A stretch of DNA of 64,000 bases from Chromatiaceae bacterium (lineage in GTDB: Bacteria > Pseudomonadota > Gammaproteobacteria > Chromatiales > Chromatiaceae). The stretch covers positions 1,458,315-1,522,314 of the forward strand of contig CP037918.1 in NCBI GenBank assembly GCA_019356535.1, in the 5' to 3' direction. The notes under the pieces were generated by a model. It saw nothing but the letters and a program-made list of their open reading frames with translations, had not been told where the DNA came from and ran no database searches. Each line of letters opens with the position of its first letter. The first letter of the stretch is position 1. Shown here in pieces: positions 44,413 to 52,995 of the stretch. The position numbers and the translations under genes are program-made.

Positions 44413-45095
44413 TATCTACCGTTTACGGCAACCCCCTGGTATTCCTGAATAATGTCCCCGGCTCGAGCAATGCCGTCCAGACGAATCCACTCCGAAGAGC
44501 CGGCAGGACGCAGGAAGGTCACCGGCTCATGGTTGACCTTGCTTCCGCGGTAGATGTCGAAGGCCTTCTGCACCGTGATGATGTTCTTCAGCTCACCCGT
44601 GAGAAACCTCCATTGAGGTCCTGCTCCATAGCGCTTTGCATAATCACGCAAACGCTCTGGCACATCTTTTTCGGGATCGATGGTGATGGAGATCATGCGC
44701 ACCTGACTGGCCTCTTCGCCGAGGTTCTTCTGTACCTGATAAAAGGTAGCGCCAAGTACCGGGCAAATCGTCGGGCAGGTCGTATAGATGAAGTTCAGCA
44801 ACACCGGCCTGTCCATCGGCAACTCCTGTGGCAGCGAGGTCCGGTGGCCGAAAAAGTCGACCAATTCCACATTCGGGACTCGATAGCGATGCACGGAGCG
44901 CTGATAGCCCACCTTCTCCATCGTCACACGATGGGCGGCATGGGCTGCCGCTCCCGCCTGTTCTCCCTGCATGGAATGGGCCATATGCCCCTCCATCTTC
45001 ATGGACGGGAGATTGCCCGCAACCACACCAGACACCCCAGGCCCGAGCATCAGGCCAACCATCACCAGGTGATGGACGAATCTTCCTTCTTTCAT
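44412..45095 (-). CDS. SCO1/SenC-family copper chaperone
   Basis: The 227-residue exported protein has an N-terminal membrane or signal segment and a His/Met-rich stretch (about 31-60, e.g. SMKMEGHMAHSMQG) that may bind copper. A thioredoxin-fold SCO domain follows with the copper-binding cysteines C107 and C111 (YTTCPTICPVLG) and the distal His189 (KVNHEPVTFL). SCO proteins deliver copper to CuA sites or other cuproenzymes, or act in thiol redox. Here it is surrounded by copper-oxidase-like proteins and not by cytochrome oxidase genes, so it probably serves the local cupredoxins. It is coupled to the cytochrome gene by TAATG. Confidence 0.9.
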   Translation of the reverse strand: MKEGRFVHHLVMVGLMLGPGVSGVVAGNLPSMKMEGHMAHSMQGEQAGAAAHAAHRVTMEKVGYQRSVHRYRVPNVELVDFFGHRTSLPQELPMDRPVLLNFIYTTCPTICPVLGATFYQVQKNLGEEASQVRMISITIDPEKDVPERLRDYAKRYGAGPQWRFLTGELKNIITVQKAFDIYRGSKVNHEPVTFLRPAGSSEWIRLDGIARAGDIIQEYQGVAVNGR

Positions 45096-45127
45096 AATCT
45101 TTCCTTCTTCTTCCTGCAATCATTCGC

Positions 45128-48109
45128 CTAAGGCACCATCGTGAACGGGCTGTCCACTGTCCCCTCGACACCTTCGACTCGCACCGCCACCGGCAAGCTG
45201 CCATAGCCCGCCACGAAGCCCTCGAGCTGTTTCTGCCAGCGGTTCTGCCGGGCAAACCACCACAGGTTGCGGGTCACCACCTGGCCATTGGCCAGCGTCA
45301 CGCTCATCCTCAGACTGGCCTGCGAGCCCAGCACACTGGTTGTCCATACCACCAGATCGTCCCGCCCGTCCTTCTGGATGTACTCCGCACGGAGCACATC
45401 GATGGTCAGGTCATGGCCGTTGCAATCCTGGTCGATCCCGTCGTGGGCAATCTCGATTGCACCGGGATGAATGCCGGCATCGTTGTCATTGCAGTCCACA
45501 TCCGCGGCATAACCGTCGCCATCGGCATCGGCCGGATCACTGATCAACGTGATGGCGCTGTTGACCGCCCCCTCGATTCCGTCGATACGCACCACCACCG
45601 GCAAGCTGCCATAGCCCGCCACAAAGCCCTCGAGCTGTTTCTGCCAGCGGTTCTGCCGAGCAGACCACCACAGGTTGCGGGTCACCACCTGGCCATTGGC
45701 CAGCGTCACGCCCATCCTCAGACCAGCCTGCGAGCCCAGCACACTGGTTGTCCATACCACCAGATCGTCCCGGCCGTCCTTCTGGATGTACTCCGCACGG
45801 AGCACATCGATGGTCAGGTCATGGCCGTTGCAGTCCTGGTCGATCCCGTCGTGGGCAATCTCGATTGCACCGGGATGAATGCCGGCATCGTTGTCATTGC
45901 AGTCCACATCCGCGGCATAACCGTCGCCATCGGCATCGGCCGGATCACTGATCAACGTGATGGCGCTGTTGACCGACCCCTCGATTCCGTCGATACGCGC
46001 CGCCACCGGCAAGCTGCCATAGCCCGCCACGAAGCCCTCGAGCTGTTTCTGCCAGCGGTTCTGCCGGGCAGACCACCACAGGTTGCGGGTCACCACCTGG
46101 CCATTGGCCAACGTCACGCTCATCCTCAGACCAGCCTGCGAGCCCAGCACGCTGGTTGTCCATACCACCAGATCGTCCCGGGCGTCCTTCTGTATGTACT
46201 CCGCACGGAGCACATCGATGGTCAGGTCATGGCCGTTGCAATCCTGGTCGATCCCGTCGTGGGGAATCTCGATTGCACCGGGATGAATGCCGGCATCGTT
46301 GTCATTGCAGTCCACGTCCGCGGCATAACCGTCGCTGTCGGCATCGACCGGCCCCGGCATCTCGTCATCCAGGATGGTGAGCGTGGTGCTGCTGATCAGA
46401 TCCAGCGATGATCCGCCGGTTGGCAAGGAGAGCACGACCTGTACGGTCTCCTCTCCTTCATAGATCGTATCGTCCAGGATGGGGACCGCGATGATCGCCT
46501 TGGCCTGGCCATCGGCGAAGGTCAGCACACCGGATACCGCCTGGTAGTCCTGTCCCGCCGTGGCCGTACCGTCCTGCGTGACATAGCTGACCGACACCGT
46601 CCCTGCCATACCGCCACTACGCACGACGGTCAGGCTCATACTGGCGACATTTTCGTCGATGCTGTAGCCGGACACGCCAAACCCCAGGGCACCGGAGGTG
46701 CTGGATCCCAGGTTGCTCACCAACCACTCGAAGGCCATCGGCACGTTCAGCATGCCGTAGCCGAAGGTATCGTCCGGCCCAGCAATACCGAGATCGGTCG
46801 CCGAGGCGACCAGCGCCGCCTCGATCTGGCTGACTGTGGCTGCGGGGAAGGCGCTCTTGAGCACCGCCATGGCACCGCTGACATGCGCGACGGCAAAGGA
46901 ACTGCCCGACACCCAGTTGTAAGCCGTCGGCATCCGGTCGGTGGTCAATACATTGGCCCCGGGCGCGACCAGGCGCGGGTAGATGCCACCATCGCATGCC
47001 CCCGCCCCCCGGCTGCTCTGCGTATCGATATTGAGCTGATTGTCCACGCTGCCGACCGAGACCACGCCCGGATCGTTCGCCGGGCTCACGCTGGTATCTC
47101 CCCCTGCGCCATAGTTGCCACCGGCAAACACCACGGCGATGTCGGCTGCCTTGAGCAGCGCGATATCGGCCTGGAATTCCTGGTTGCACTGGTTGATGGT
47201 GCTCTGCAACGACCAGGAATTGTTGACGATGTCCGGAGTGTCGTCGGTGAGCGGGTTACCGTCTGGATCAAGCACCCACTGAAAGGCCTGGTGAATGACG
47301 CTCAGGGTAGAGAGATTGCTGTCGTCGAATATCTTGGAGGCAATCCACTGCGCCTCCGGCGCCATGCCTGTTTGGTAATAATAGGCACCGTTGCCTACCA
47401 ACACCCCCATGACCTGGGTGCCGTGCCCGTTGACATCTGCTGGCGCAGCATGCTGGCCATGCGGATCGAACCAGCTATTGCTCCCTCCCCGGTAGTTGGC
47501 GGCGAGATCAGGGTGAGTGACATCGACACCGGTATCCAGGCTGGCCACCACGATTCCCTGGCCGGTGTTGCCAGTCGCCCATATCTGCTCCACTCCCGTG
47601 GCCGTCAGGTTCCAGTCCGTCGGTGCGTTGGGCGGGGTACCTGTGCCTGGCCCTTGGATGGTGGCGTCATAGATCACCCGCTCCACGCGGGGAATGGCTG
47701 CGATGCGATCGATAAGAAAGGCCGGGACGTTCAGCGCTACACTGTTACGCACCCACAGGGACTTCATCGGCCGGATATCGACACCGTATTGCTTCAGAAA
47801 ACGCGTGAGGCGGCGACGTGAACGCTTCTCGCTACTTTGTAAGGAACCCACCATCAGCCTTCGCTTGAGGTGCTTTTTCTCCTCATGCCAGCGTGCATGG
47901 TCATGGGGGTAACGGCGTTCGACCTCTCGCCGGGCCAGGTCTTCCAGAACCCGAGGGGCGAGGGCATGGTGGAATTGCACGATTACCGGCACCTCCAGGT
48001 CGACCGGCGCGACCGACGACAGGCCCTGCAAGATCGGATCGACGGTACCAGCAGATACCAGGGCGCAGGCCAGCAGTGACAGCACCAGAACGAGCAGGCG
48101 ACATTTCAT
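45128..48109 (-). CDS. Secreted subtilisin-like protease with Calx-beta and MopE-type repeats
   Basis: The 993-residue protein has a signal peptide (about 1-20), an inhibitor-like propeptide (about 38-150) and an S8 catalytic domain. The domain carries Asp192 (VASLDTGVDVTHPDL), His229 (DVNGHGTQVMGVL), the oxyanion Asn in DIVNNSWS and Ser404 (SGSSFAVAHVSGAMAVL), so it should be active. A Calx-beta domain (about 480-585) follows. Three 136-residue units come next, each with a MopE/thrombospondin-like metal-binding stretch (DADGDGYAADVDCNDNDAG, HPGAIEI, DGIDQDCNGHD). The last unit lacks three residues. It may process exported proteins of this cluster; the Asp/Cys-rich stretches probably bind calcium or copper. 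It follows an unknown exported protein by 18 nt. Confidence 0.9.
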   Translation of the reverse strand: MKCRLLVLVLSLLACALVSAGTVDPILQGLSSVAPVDLEVPVIVQFHHALAPRVLEDLARREVERRYPHDHARWHEEKKHLKRRLMVGSLQSSEKRSRRRLTRFLKQYGVDIRPMKSLWVRNSVALNVPAFLIDRIAAIPRVERVIYDATIQGPGTGTPPNAPTDWNLTATGVEQIWATGNTGQGIVVASLDTGVDVTHPDLAANYRGGSNSWFDPHGQHAAPADVNGHGTQVMGVLVGNGAYYYQTGMAPEAQWIASKIFDDSNLSTLSVIHQAFQWVLDPDGNPLTDDTPDIVNNSWSLQSTINQCNQEFQADIALLKAADIAVVFAGGNYGAGGDTSVSPANDPGVVSVGSVDNQLNIDTQSSRGAGACDGGIYPRLVAPGANVLTTDRMPTAYNWVSGSSFAVAHVSGAMAVLKSAFPAATVSQIEAALVASATDLGIAGPDDTFGYGMLNVPMAFEWLVSNLGSSTSGALGFGVSGYSIDENVASMSLTVVRSGGMAGTVSVSYVTQDGTATAGQDYQAVSGVLTFADGQAKAIIAVPILDDTIYEGEETVQVVLSLPTGGSSLDLISSTTLTILDDEMPGPVDADSDGYAADVDCNDNDAGIHPGAIEIPHDGIDQDCNGHDLTIDVLRAEYIQKDARDDLVVWTTSVLGSQAGLRMSVTLANGQVVTRNLWWSARQNRWQKQLEGFVAGYGSLPVAARIDGIEGSVNSAITLISDPADADGDGYAADVDCNDNDAGIHPGAIEIAHDGIDQDCNGHDLTIDVLRAEYIQKDGRDDLVVWTTSVLGSQAGLRMGVTLANGQVVTRNLWWSARQNRWQKQLEGFVAGYGSLPVVVRIDGIEGAVNSAITLISDPADADGDGYAADVDCNDNDAGIHPGAIEIAHDGIDQDCNGHDLTIDVLRAEYIQKDGRDDLVVWTTSVLGSQASLRMSVTLANGQVVTRNLWWFARQNRWQKQLEGFVAGYGSLPVAVRVEGVEGTVDSPFTMVP
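45131..46345 (-). repeat. Three tandem 408-bp coding repeats
   Basis: Units at 46345-45938, 45937-45530 and 45529-45131 repeat with an exact 408-bp period and differ at only scattered bases, including at synonymous sites. Each encodes one MopE-type motif plus a beta-rich domain of the protease. Near-identity points to recent duplication or ongoing gene conversion, and copy number may vary between strains or be misassembled. Confidence 0.92.
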
Positions 48110-48127
48110 GGGTTGGATTTCCCTTTC

Positions 48128-48730
48128 CTAGCGGCGCACGAAGCGACGTTGGACATATTCCCTGACCTTGATGTGTTCCGCCCGGAACTCACCGGCGACG
48201 ATACTCACCTTGTCATCCGCCTTCACGTGCAGACCGGGATTGGAGAACATGATGGAGTAGATCTTTCCAGCATGTATGTTGTGTCCTCGGTTGGTGGTAC
48301 GCAGGTAGCCGATCTTGGCCGCGCTCGGCACTCCCAGCTTGACACCGTCCTCCTCGGACTCGATGTACGGGTTGATCCGGCTATCGAACAGGACTCCGGC
48401 CTTCTCCGGGTTGACCACGCGGAAACGAAAGTCCAGGAATACGCCATCGGCCGTACTGTTGACACTGATCACCTGTACGCCCCAGTCGTCGATGAGCGAC
48501 TTGGGCATGTCATGCTCCGGTTCGGCCATCTTCAGGCGGCTTTTCTCTGCCTCGAATATCCCCTTGTACACCTCTTCCATACTCGGCAGGTGATGCCGTT
48601 CCTGAGGCATGCTCCCCTTCCCTTGCACGACTTCAGCGGCGGCTGCCATCGGAAGACAAAAGGCCAGGGCCGTGATTGCGGCTACCTGCTTGAAGCGGGC
48701 TTTCCATCCCGGGATTTGTGTTACGTGCAT
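48128..48730 (-). CDS. Exported protein of unknown function, 200 aa
   Basis: The start at 48730 gives a classic signal peptide (FKQVAAITALAFCLPMAAAA). The mature part begins with a short helical region (HLPSMEEVYKGIFEAEKSRL), then predicted beta structure with DWGVQVISVNSTADGVFLDF, RFRVVNPEKAGVLFDSRINP and KIGYLRTTNRGHNIHAGKIY. It resembles an immunoglobulin-like or cupredoxin-sized beta domain, but I do not recognise the family. There are no cysteines in the mature part and several His/Met. Placed between the copper-oxidase-like genes and the protease, it is probably part of the same exported system. Confidence 0.75.
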   Translation of the reverse strand: MHVTQIPGWKARFKQVAAITALAFCLPMAAAAEVVQGKGSMPQERHHLPSMEEVYKGIFEAEKSRLKMAEPEHDMPKSLIDDWGVQVISVNSTADGVFLDFRFRVVNPEKAGVLFDSRINPYIESEEDGVKLGVPSAAKIGYLRTTNRGHNIHAGKIYSIMFSNPGLHVKADDKVSIVAGEFRAEHIKVREYVQRRFVRR

Positions 48731-48812
48731 GATGCTGTTGTTCCTTTTGCTATCTGAATGGTCCAATCTCGCCACGAGTGCCGGGGCGGCGAGCCGCCCC
48801 GGCCGCCCCCTG

Positions 48813-51566
48813 TCAGGGGATGTCAATGGCATCCACGTCCTGGCTGTTGGCAAGGTTGAGTCCCGTGCCGGTATAGACCAGTCTCCAGGTCCCGGTGGCC
48901 GGGTCATGGCTGACGACCGACTCGTCTTGAACCACGCCGAGGCCTGGCACCGTCATCCCCCGGTTGAGATTGAAGGACATGTAGTACAGGCCATTGCGTA
49001 CCGTCAGGCCGTCGATGTCCGCATTGGCGGGAAGCCCCATGTTGGCCTGGCCGAATGTTCCGCGAATCTCGCGGCCACAGTTGGCGCTACCGAGCGTGCC
49101 GCCGTTCCACTTGTAGATGTCGGCATCATCGGCACCGGTCACCCCACCGACCGGGTTGTTGGCACCACCGGCCAGGGTCGAGAAGTACAACACACCGTTA
49201 CTCACCGAAATGGCATCCACATCCTGCCCACTCGAGGTGTCCAGACCACAGACCGTGCCGTCGAAGTAGGTACTCCAGATACCGGTGGTTGTGTCATAGA
49301 CCACTACATCCTCGTCCGGCACCTGACCGATACCCGGTACAGCCGTGCTGGCCCCGGCGAAGGAGACATAGATCAGATTGCCGTTGACGCTCAGGCCATC
49401 GATATTGGCACCGTTGGGAAGACCGAGATCGGCTACTGCATCGGAAGTCCTGACATAGCTCCCTGCAGCATCCATCGAGTACAGATCGGCATCATCATAC
49501 GGACCGCCAACACCCGGCACCGAGCCGGCCCCCGCGGTCGAGAACATCAGCACCGGGGCACCCGGGCCATTCACCGTCACCGTGGCCGTCGTGGCAGCGG
49601 TATCGATCCCATCACTGGCCACATACCCAAAGGTGTCGGTTCCGGAAAAGTCCGTAGGTGGCGTGTAGGTACAGGTACCGCCGACCACAGTGGTCACACA
49701 GGCCACACTGCCACCTTGTGTCGTGGTCGCGTCATGGCTGGCAATGTTCAAGCCAACACCTTCCGGGTCGGAATCATTCGCCAATACGTCGATGACTACC
49801 TGGGTATTGCGCACCGTCGTTGCCGTGTCGCCCACTGCCAGAGGCGGTAGATTGGGCGCCGAGACCGTAATGCTTACCGTGGCCGGCGCACTGCTGTTGA
49901 CCCCGTCGGTTGCCGTATAGGTGAAGCGGTCACTACCGGTAAACCCGCTGGGTGGTGTATAGGCACAGGTGGCGCCGGTAGTCGTGCCACAAGACACCGT
50001 GCCGCCCTGCACCGTGGTCGCATCAAAGGTGGCGACACGCAGGGCACTGCCCTCGGGATCGCTGTCGTTGGCCAGCACGTCGATGATGGGTACTGCGTCG
50101 GTGGTCGTGGAGACCGAATCACCCGCTACAACGGGTGGCTGGTTCGCATTCACAGTCACGGTCACCGTCGCTGCATTACTGCTGTTGGTGCCATCAGTGG
50201 CTGTGTAACCGAAGGTTTCGGTCGTGCCCCCAGGGACTGCGCTGGCATCATAGGTGCAGTCGGTTGGACCGCAGTTAACAATTCCCAGGGTGCCGGTGGT
50301 GACCACACTATGGATGGTGAGCGCATCGTTCTCGGGATCGGTATCGTTGTTCACCACGGGAATCACCACACTGCTGCCGGTCACGACGCTGGCGGCGTCA
50401 TCCAGCGCGGTCGGTGCCTGGTTGATGCCGGCATCGAAGTTGAGGAAGCGCAACATGCCCCCAGCCCTGTCCCCGCTATTCGGATCATTGGGATCGCTGG
50501 GATTGGTCATGTAACCATTGCCGTCATACACGGCGTAGCGTCCGCTGCCGGGCGCCACCACAGTGGCATCTTTGGTCTTTGCGGGCGGCAGCATCACCGA
50601 GTACTGGCGCCTGCTTATCGCCGCTACGGGCGTGCCGGAGCTGTCCTGGTAGCTGTATCGCAGGCCGTCTTCCGCGTGGATCGACATGTCCATGCCCTGC
50701 AATACCGCCACATGCGTATCGGTAGTGATGCTGGCAAAGCGCAGCAGTGTCGTTTCCCCGGCTTTCAACGGGGACCCGTCTGTACCGGCGGTAATATCAC
50801 CAAGCACCGGGTAATAGGGGGTGCCATTGACCAGGAACCAGCTCGGGTGCCGATCGGCCGCGGTGGTCAGGGTGCCCTGCGCCACGGCCTGGTTGAACCC
50901 CGGGTCGATATCACTGTAGAACAGCACGACCTCGTTGTCATAGCCCACGCCAGGATAAGCCTCTCCGGGCGCACTGTCCCTGGTCACCAGTCCGGCAAGT
51001 CCCATGTACACCTGCTTCTGCGGCCAGGTGCCACTCTGATAGATGAAGGTACCCGAACGATCAATGGCGTTGCCGCGACCCTTGCTCCATATGTAGAACC
51101 GCTTTCCGCCATTGGGTGCTGTTTCAGCACCGAAGGAACGTACTCGCTGAGCGGCACTGGTACGCGCGCCTATGGCGCCATCGTTCCAGGTCGGTCCCGA
51201 ACCACCACCGGAGAAGGGCATTTCCTGCCCGGGGATGATGATCGAAGTCGGCTCGGGCAAGGCGTTGGTCAGATAGACCCGCAAGGTCGTATCGTGCGGC
51301 ATCAGGTCCATCCGGGGCCCCGGTACAGCAGCATCGGCCAGGCTGTCGACACAAGCCTTGCGATCCACCTTGACCGTCAGGTCGTGGCAATGGGCTGCCG
51401 TGCCGTTTCCGGTATCCTCGACATAACCCCACATGGGCACGGTGGTGCCGTCCGGAAGCATCTTGCTATAGGACTTGGCGGCAAGGTAGAAATCCGCAGC
51501 CTGCGCTGCGCCTCCTGCGAGTGTCAGTGCCACCGCGATGGCGATCGGCTTGAGTCTGCTTTTCAT
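48813..51566 (-). CDS. Multicopper-oxidase-like protein without copper ligands, with Ig-like and propeller-like repeats
   Basis: This 917-residue exported protein has a signal peptide ending AGGAAQA. About 24-385 follows a cupredoxin/multicopper-oxidase layout (VPGPRMDLMPHDTTLRVYLT), but the copper motifs are lost: the usual TSIHWHG is TSIIIPG (107-113) and GTYWYHSH is GTFIYQSG (172-179). Three Ig-like domains of about 95 residues follow (388-670), each with a VIxVLANDSDPEG-type segment and TFGYxATDGxNS. The C-terminal part (about 671-917) has repeated units with DADLYxxD, NIDGLSVNGNLIYVSFAG and GQDVDAISVSNGVLYFS, suggesting a small beta-propeller. It looks like a structural or binding member of the cluster. 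The ATG at 51566 has AAGGA upstream; a GTG six codons earlier is also possible. Confidence 0.8.
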   Translation of the reverse strand: MKSRLKPIAIAVALTLAGGAAQAADFYLAAKSYSKMLPDGTTVPMWGYVEDTGNGTAAHCHDLTVKVDRKACVDSLADAAVPGPRMDLMPHDTTLRVYLTNALPEPTSIIIPGQEMPFSGGGSGPTWNDGAIGARTSAAQRVRSFGAETAPNGGKRFYIWSKGRGNAIDRSGTFIYQSGTWPQKQVYMGLAGLVTRDSAPGEAYPGVGYDNEVVLFYSDIDPGFNQAVAQGTLTTAADRHPSWFLVNGTPYYPVLGDITAGTDGSPLKAGETTLLRFASITTDTHVAVLQGMDMSIHAEDGLRYSYQDSSGTPVAAISRRQYSVMLPPAKTKDATVVAPGSGRYAVYDGNGYMTNPSDPNDPNSGDRAGGMLRFLNFDAGINQAPTALDDAASVVTGSSVVIPVVNNDTDPENDALTIHSVVTTGTLGIVNCGPTDCTYDASAVPGGTTETFGYTATDGTNSSNAATVTVTVNANQPPVVAGDSVSTTTDAVPIIDVLANDSDPEGSALRVATFDATTVQGGTVSCGTTTGATCAYTPPSGFTGSDRFTYTATDGVNSSAPATVSITVSAPNLPPLAVGDTATTVRNTQVVIDVLANDSDPEGVGLNIASHDATTTQGGSVACVTTVVGGTCTYTPPTDFSGTDTFGYVASDGIDTAATTATVTVNGPGAPVLMFSTAGAGSVPGVGGPYDDADLYSMDAAGSYVRTSDAVADLGLPNGANIDGLSVNGNLIYVSFAGASTAVPGIGQVPDEDVVVYDTTTGIWSTYFDGTVCGLDTSSGQDVDAISVSNGVLYFSTLAGGANNPVGGVTGADDADIYKWNGGTLGSANCGREIRGTFGQANMGLPANADIDGLTVRNGLYYMSFNLNRGMTVPGLGVVQDESVVSHDPATGTWRLVYTGTGLNLANSQDVDAIDIP

Positions 51567-51602
51567 GACATTATCCTTTTTCACTTTGTAACTATCCTTC
51601 TA

Positions 51603-52970
51603 CTAATCGCCAATCGCGACGCTGGTCGGCAAAACGATGACCGCGCTGAGGCTGCCGCCGGGGAAGATATCGAAGGTGGTCAGTTCCTTTTCGGCATGTG
51701 AATGCCAGACGAAGAAATAACCACCATTGGGGTTGAGTCCACCCTCGCCCGGCGGCAAGGTTCCCGTGTCGCCCAGGTAAGGGCTACCACTCCAGAATCC
51801 GCCCAGCGTCAGCTCAGCCACGCCCGGCAGGTTCACCGGCAGCGGCTTGCCATGATCAGGACAGTATTCCTGTGTAACATCGTCGAACAGGTCACCGTCG
51901 TTGGATACGCAAGTGTGCCCGTTGGTGATGCCGTAGATATCCCATCCAAGGTCCTTGCCACTCCAGCTCCACAGGGCATCGACCGTCTGCATGGGTGCCG
52001 AGTTGATGGTGTTGTCCGATCGCCCGATGTCGGCTACCAGACCGTTGGACGACAACATATTGCCATCCCGTCCCACAAAGCGATGGTTCTCGCCGTGATA
52101 GTGGAAGGGGTGGCTGTCATGCCCACCGTTCACGTTGCGCACCAGGATCCGGTCGCGCGGATGTGCTGCGGCCAGCGACTCGTAGGGCTGGTGCGGAAAC
52201 AGCGGATTGAAGTCCCCCTGGAGCAGGTCGGGATAGACCCGACCATTGACAAACCAAACCGTCGCGTAACGCTCGTGGTTGGTGAAATGCGTACGGTGCC
52301 CCAGTTCCATCTGCGCGTGGATATTGGGATCCAGGTCGCCCAGCAGGTAGAGATACTCGTGGTCGTAATCGGTCCCGGTACCGCTACCGTAGACCGTCTG
52401 ACTACCGTCGGCCGGACGCACGATCAGCACGCCCAACAGGCCCATCTCGGAATGCAGCCCCGGATTGTCACCGTCCATGCTGTGATAGACGTAGGTGCCT
52501 GGCTTGCTGGCCGTGAAGGTGTAGGTCACCGGCGCTCCCAGCGTGGCCGCACGGGTGAGCAGGCCAGGCTGTCCACCGGTCGCCTGCACATTGTGCCCTG
52601 CGATCACCAGGGAGACCGGATCGGGGACCCCGTAGTTGTGCAGATCGATGGTGACCGTCTGTCCCTCGGTAACGATCAGCGTCGGCCCAGGGTACTGTGG
52701 AAGGTAGTATCCAGCACCTTCCGGGTGCGTGGCCCCCGCCCCCTGATCCAGATCACCGAAGCCCCACATATAGAGGCTGGAGCCCTCTGGCAGACTCATG
52801 TTGAAGGGTGCCGTGTAGAGGTTGAAGGCAGGCCCGGTTGGCCCACCGACCGGCGTGATCCCCTTGATGCTGTGCGCCTGGGACAGTCCCCAGGACAGCA
52901 GCGCCAGGACGACCAGCAACAGTCTGACGTGGCGTCCGTGACGCGCGTTTTGTTTTTTCATATTTCTCAT
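51603..52970 (-). CDS. Multicopper-oxidase-like protein carrying the C-terminal-type ligands
   Basis: The 455-residue exported protein (signal peptide about 15-32, LLLVVLALLSWGLSQA) has cupredoxin domains with YPGPTLIVTEGQTVTIDLHN and KPGTYVYHSMDG. The L3-type motif HPFHYHG (H287, H290, H292) is complete. The L4-type motif is FVWHSHAEKEL (H423, H425), with Ser424 where the type 1 copper Cys belongs. A degenerate site at 163-176 (YHS ... HSEM) also has Ser for Cys. The L1 motif is lost (LVIAGHN). It should therefore supply four trinuclear-site histidines but no type 1 copper. Its neighbour upstream has the opposite set. The start could also be 52961. Confidence 0.85.
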   Translation of the reverse strand: MRNMKKQNARHGRHVRLLLVVLALLSWGLSQAHSIKGITPVGGPTGPAFNLYTAPFNMSLPEGSSLYMWGFGDLDQGAGATHPEGAGYYLPQYPGPTLIVTEGQTVTIDLHNYGVPDPVSLVIAGHNVQATGGQPGLLTRAATLGAPVTYTFTASKPGTYVYHSMDGDNPGLHSEMGLLGVLIVRPADGSQTVYGSGTGTDYDHEYLYLLGDLDPNIHAQMELGHRTHFTNHERYATVWFVNGRVYPDLLQGDFNPLFPHQPYESLAAAHPRDRILVRNVNGGHDSHPFHYHGENHRFVGRDGNMLSSNGLVADIGRSDNTINSAPMQTVDALWSWSGKDLGWDIYGITNGHTCVSNDGDLFDDVTQEYCPDHGKPLPVNLPGVAELTLGGFWSGSPYLGDTGTLPPGEGGLNPNGGYFFVWHSHAEKELTTFDIFPGGSLSAVIVLPTSVAIGD

Positions 52971-52995
52971 GTTTCCAATTTCCTTGAACGCCAGG

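Noticed and set aside
45131-46345. CRISPR array suggested by the repeat pattern
   Set aside because: The period is 408 bp and wholly coding, with no short repeats and variable spacers.
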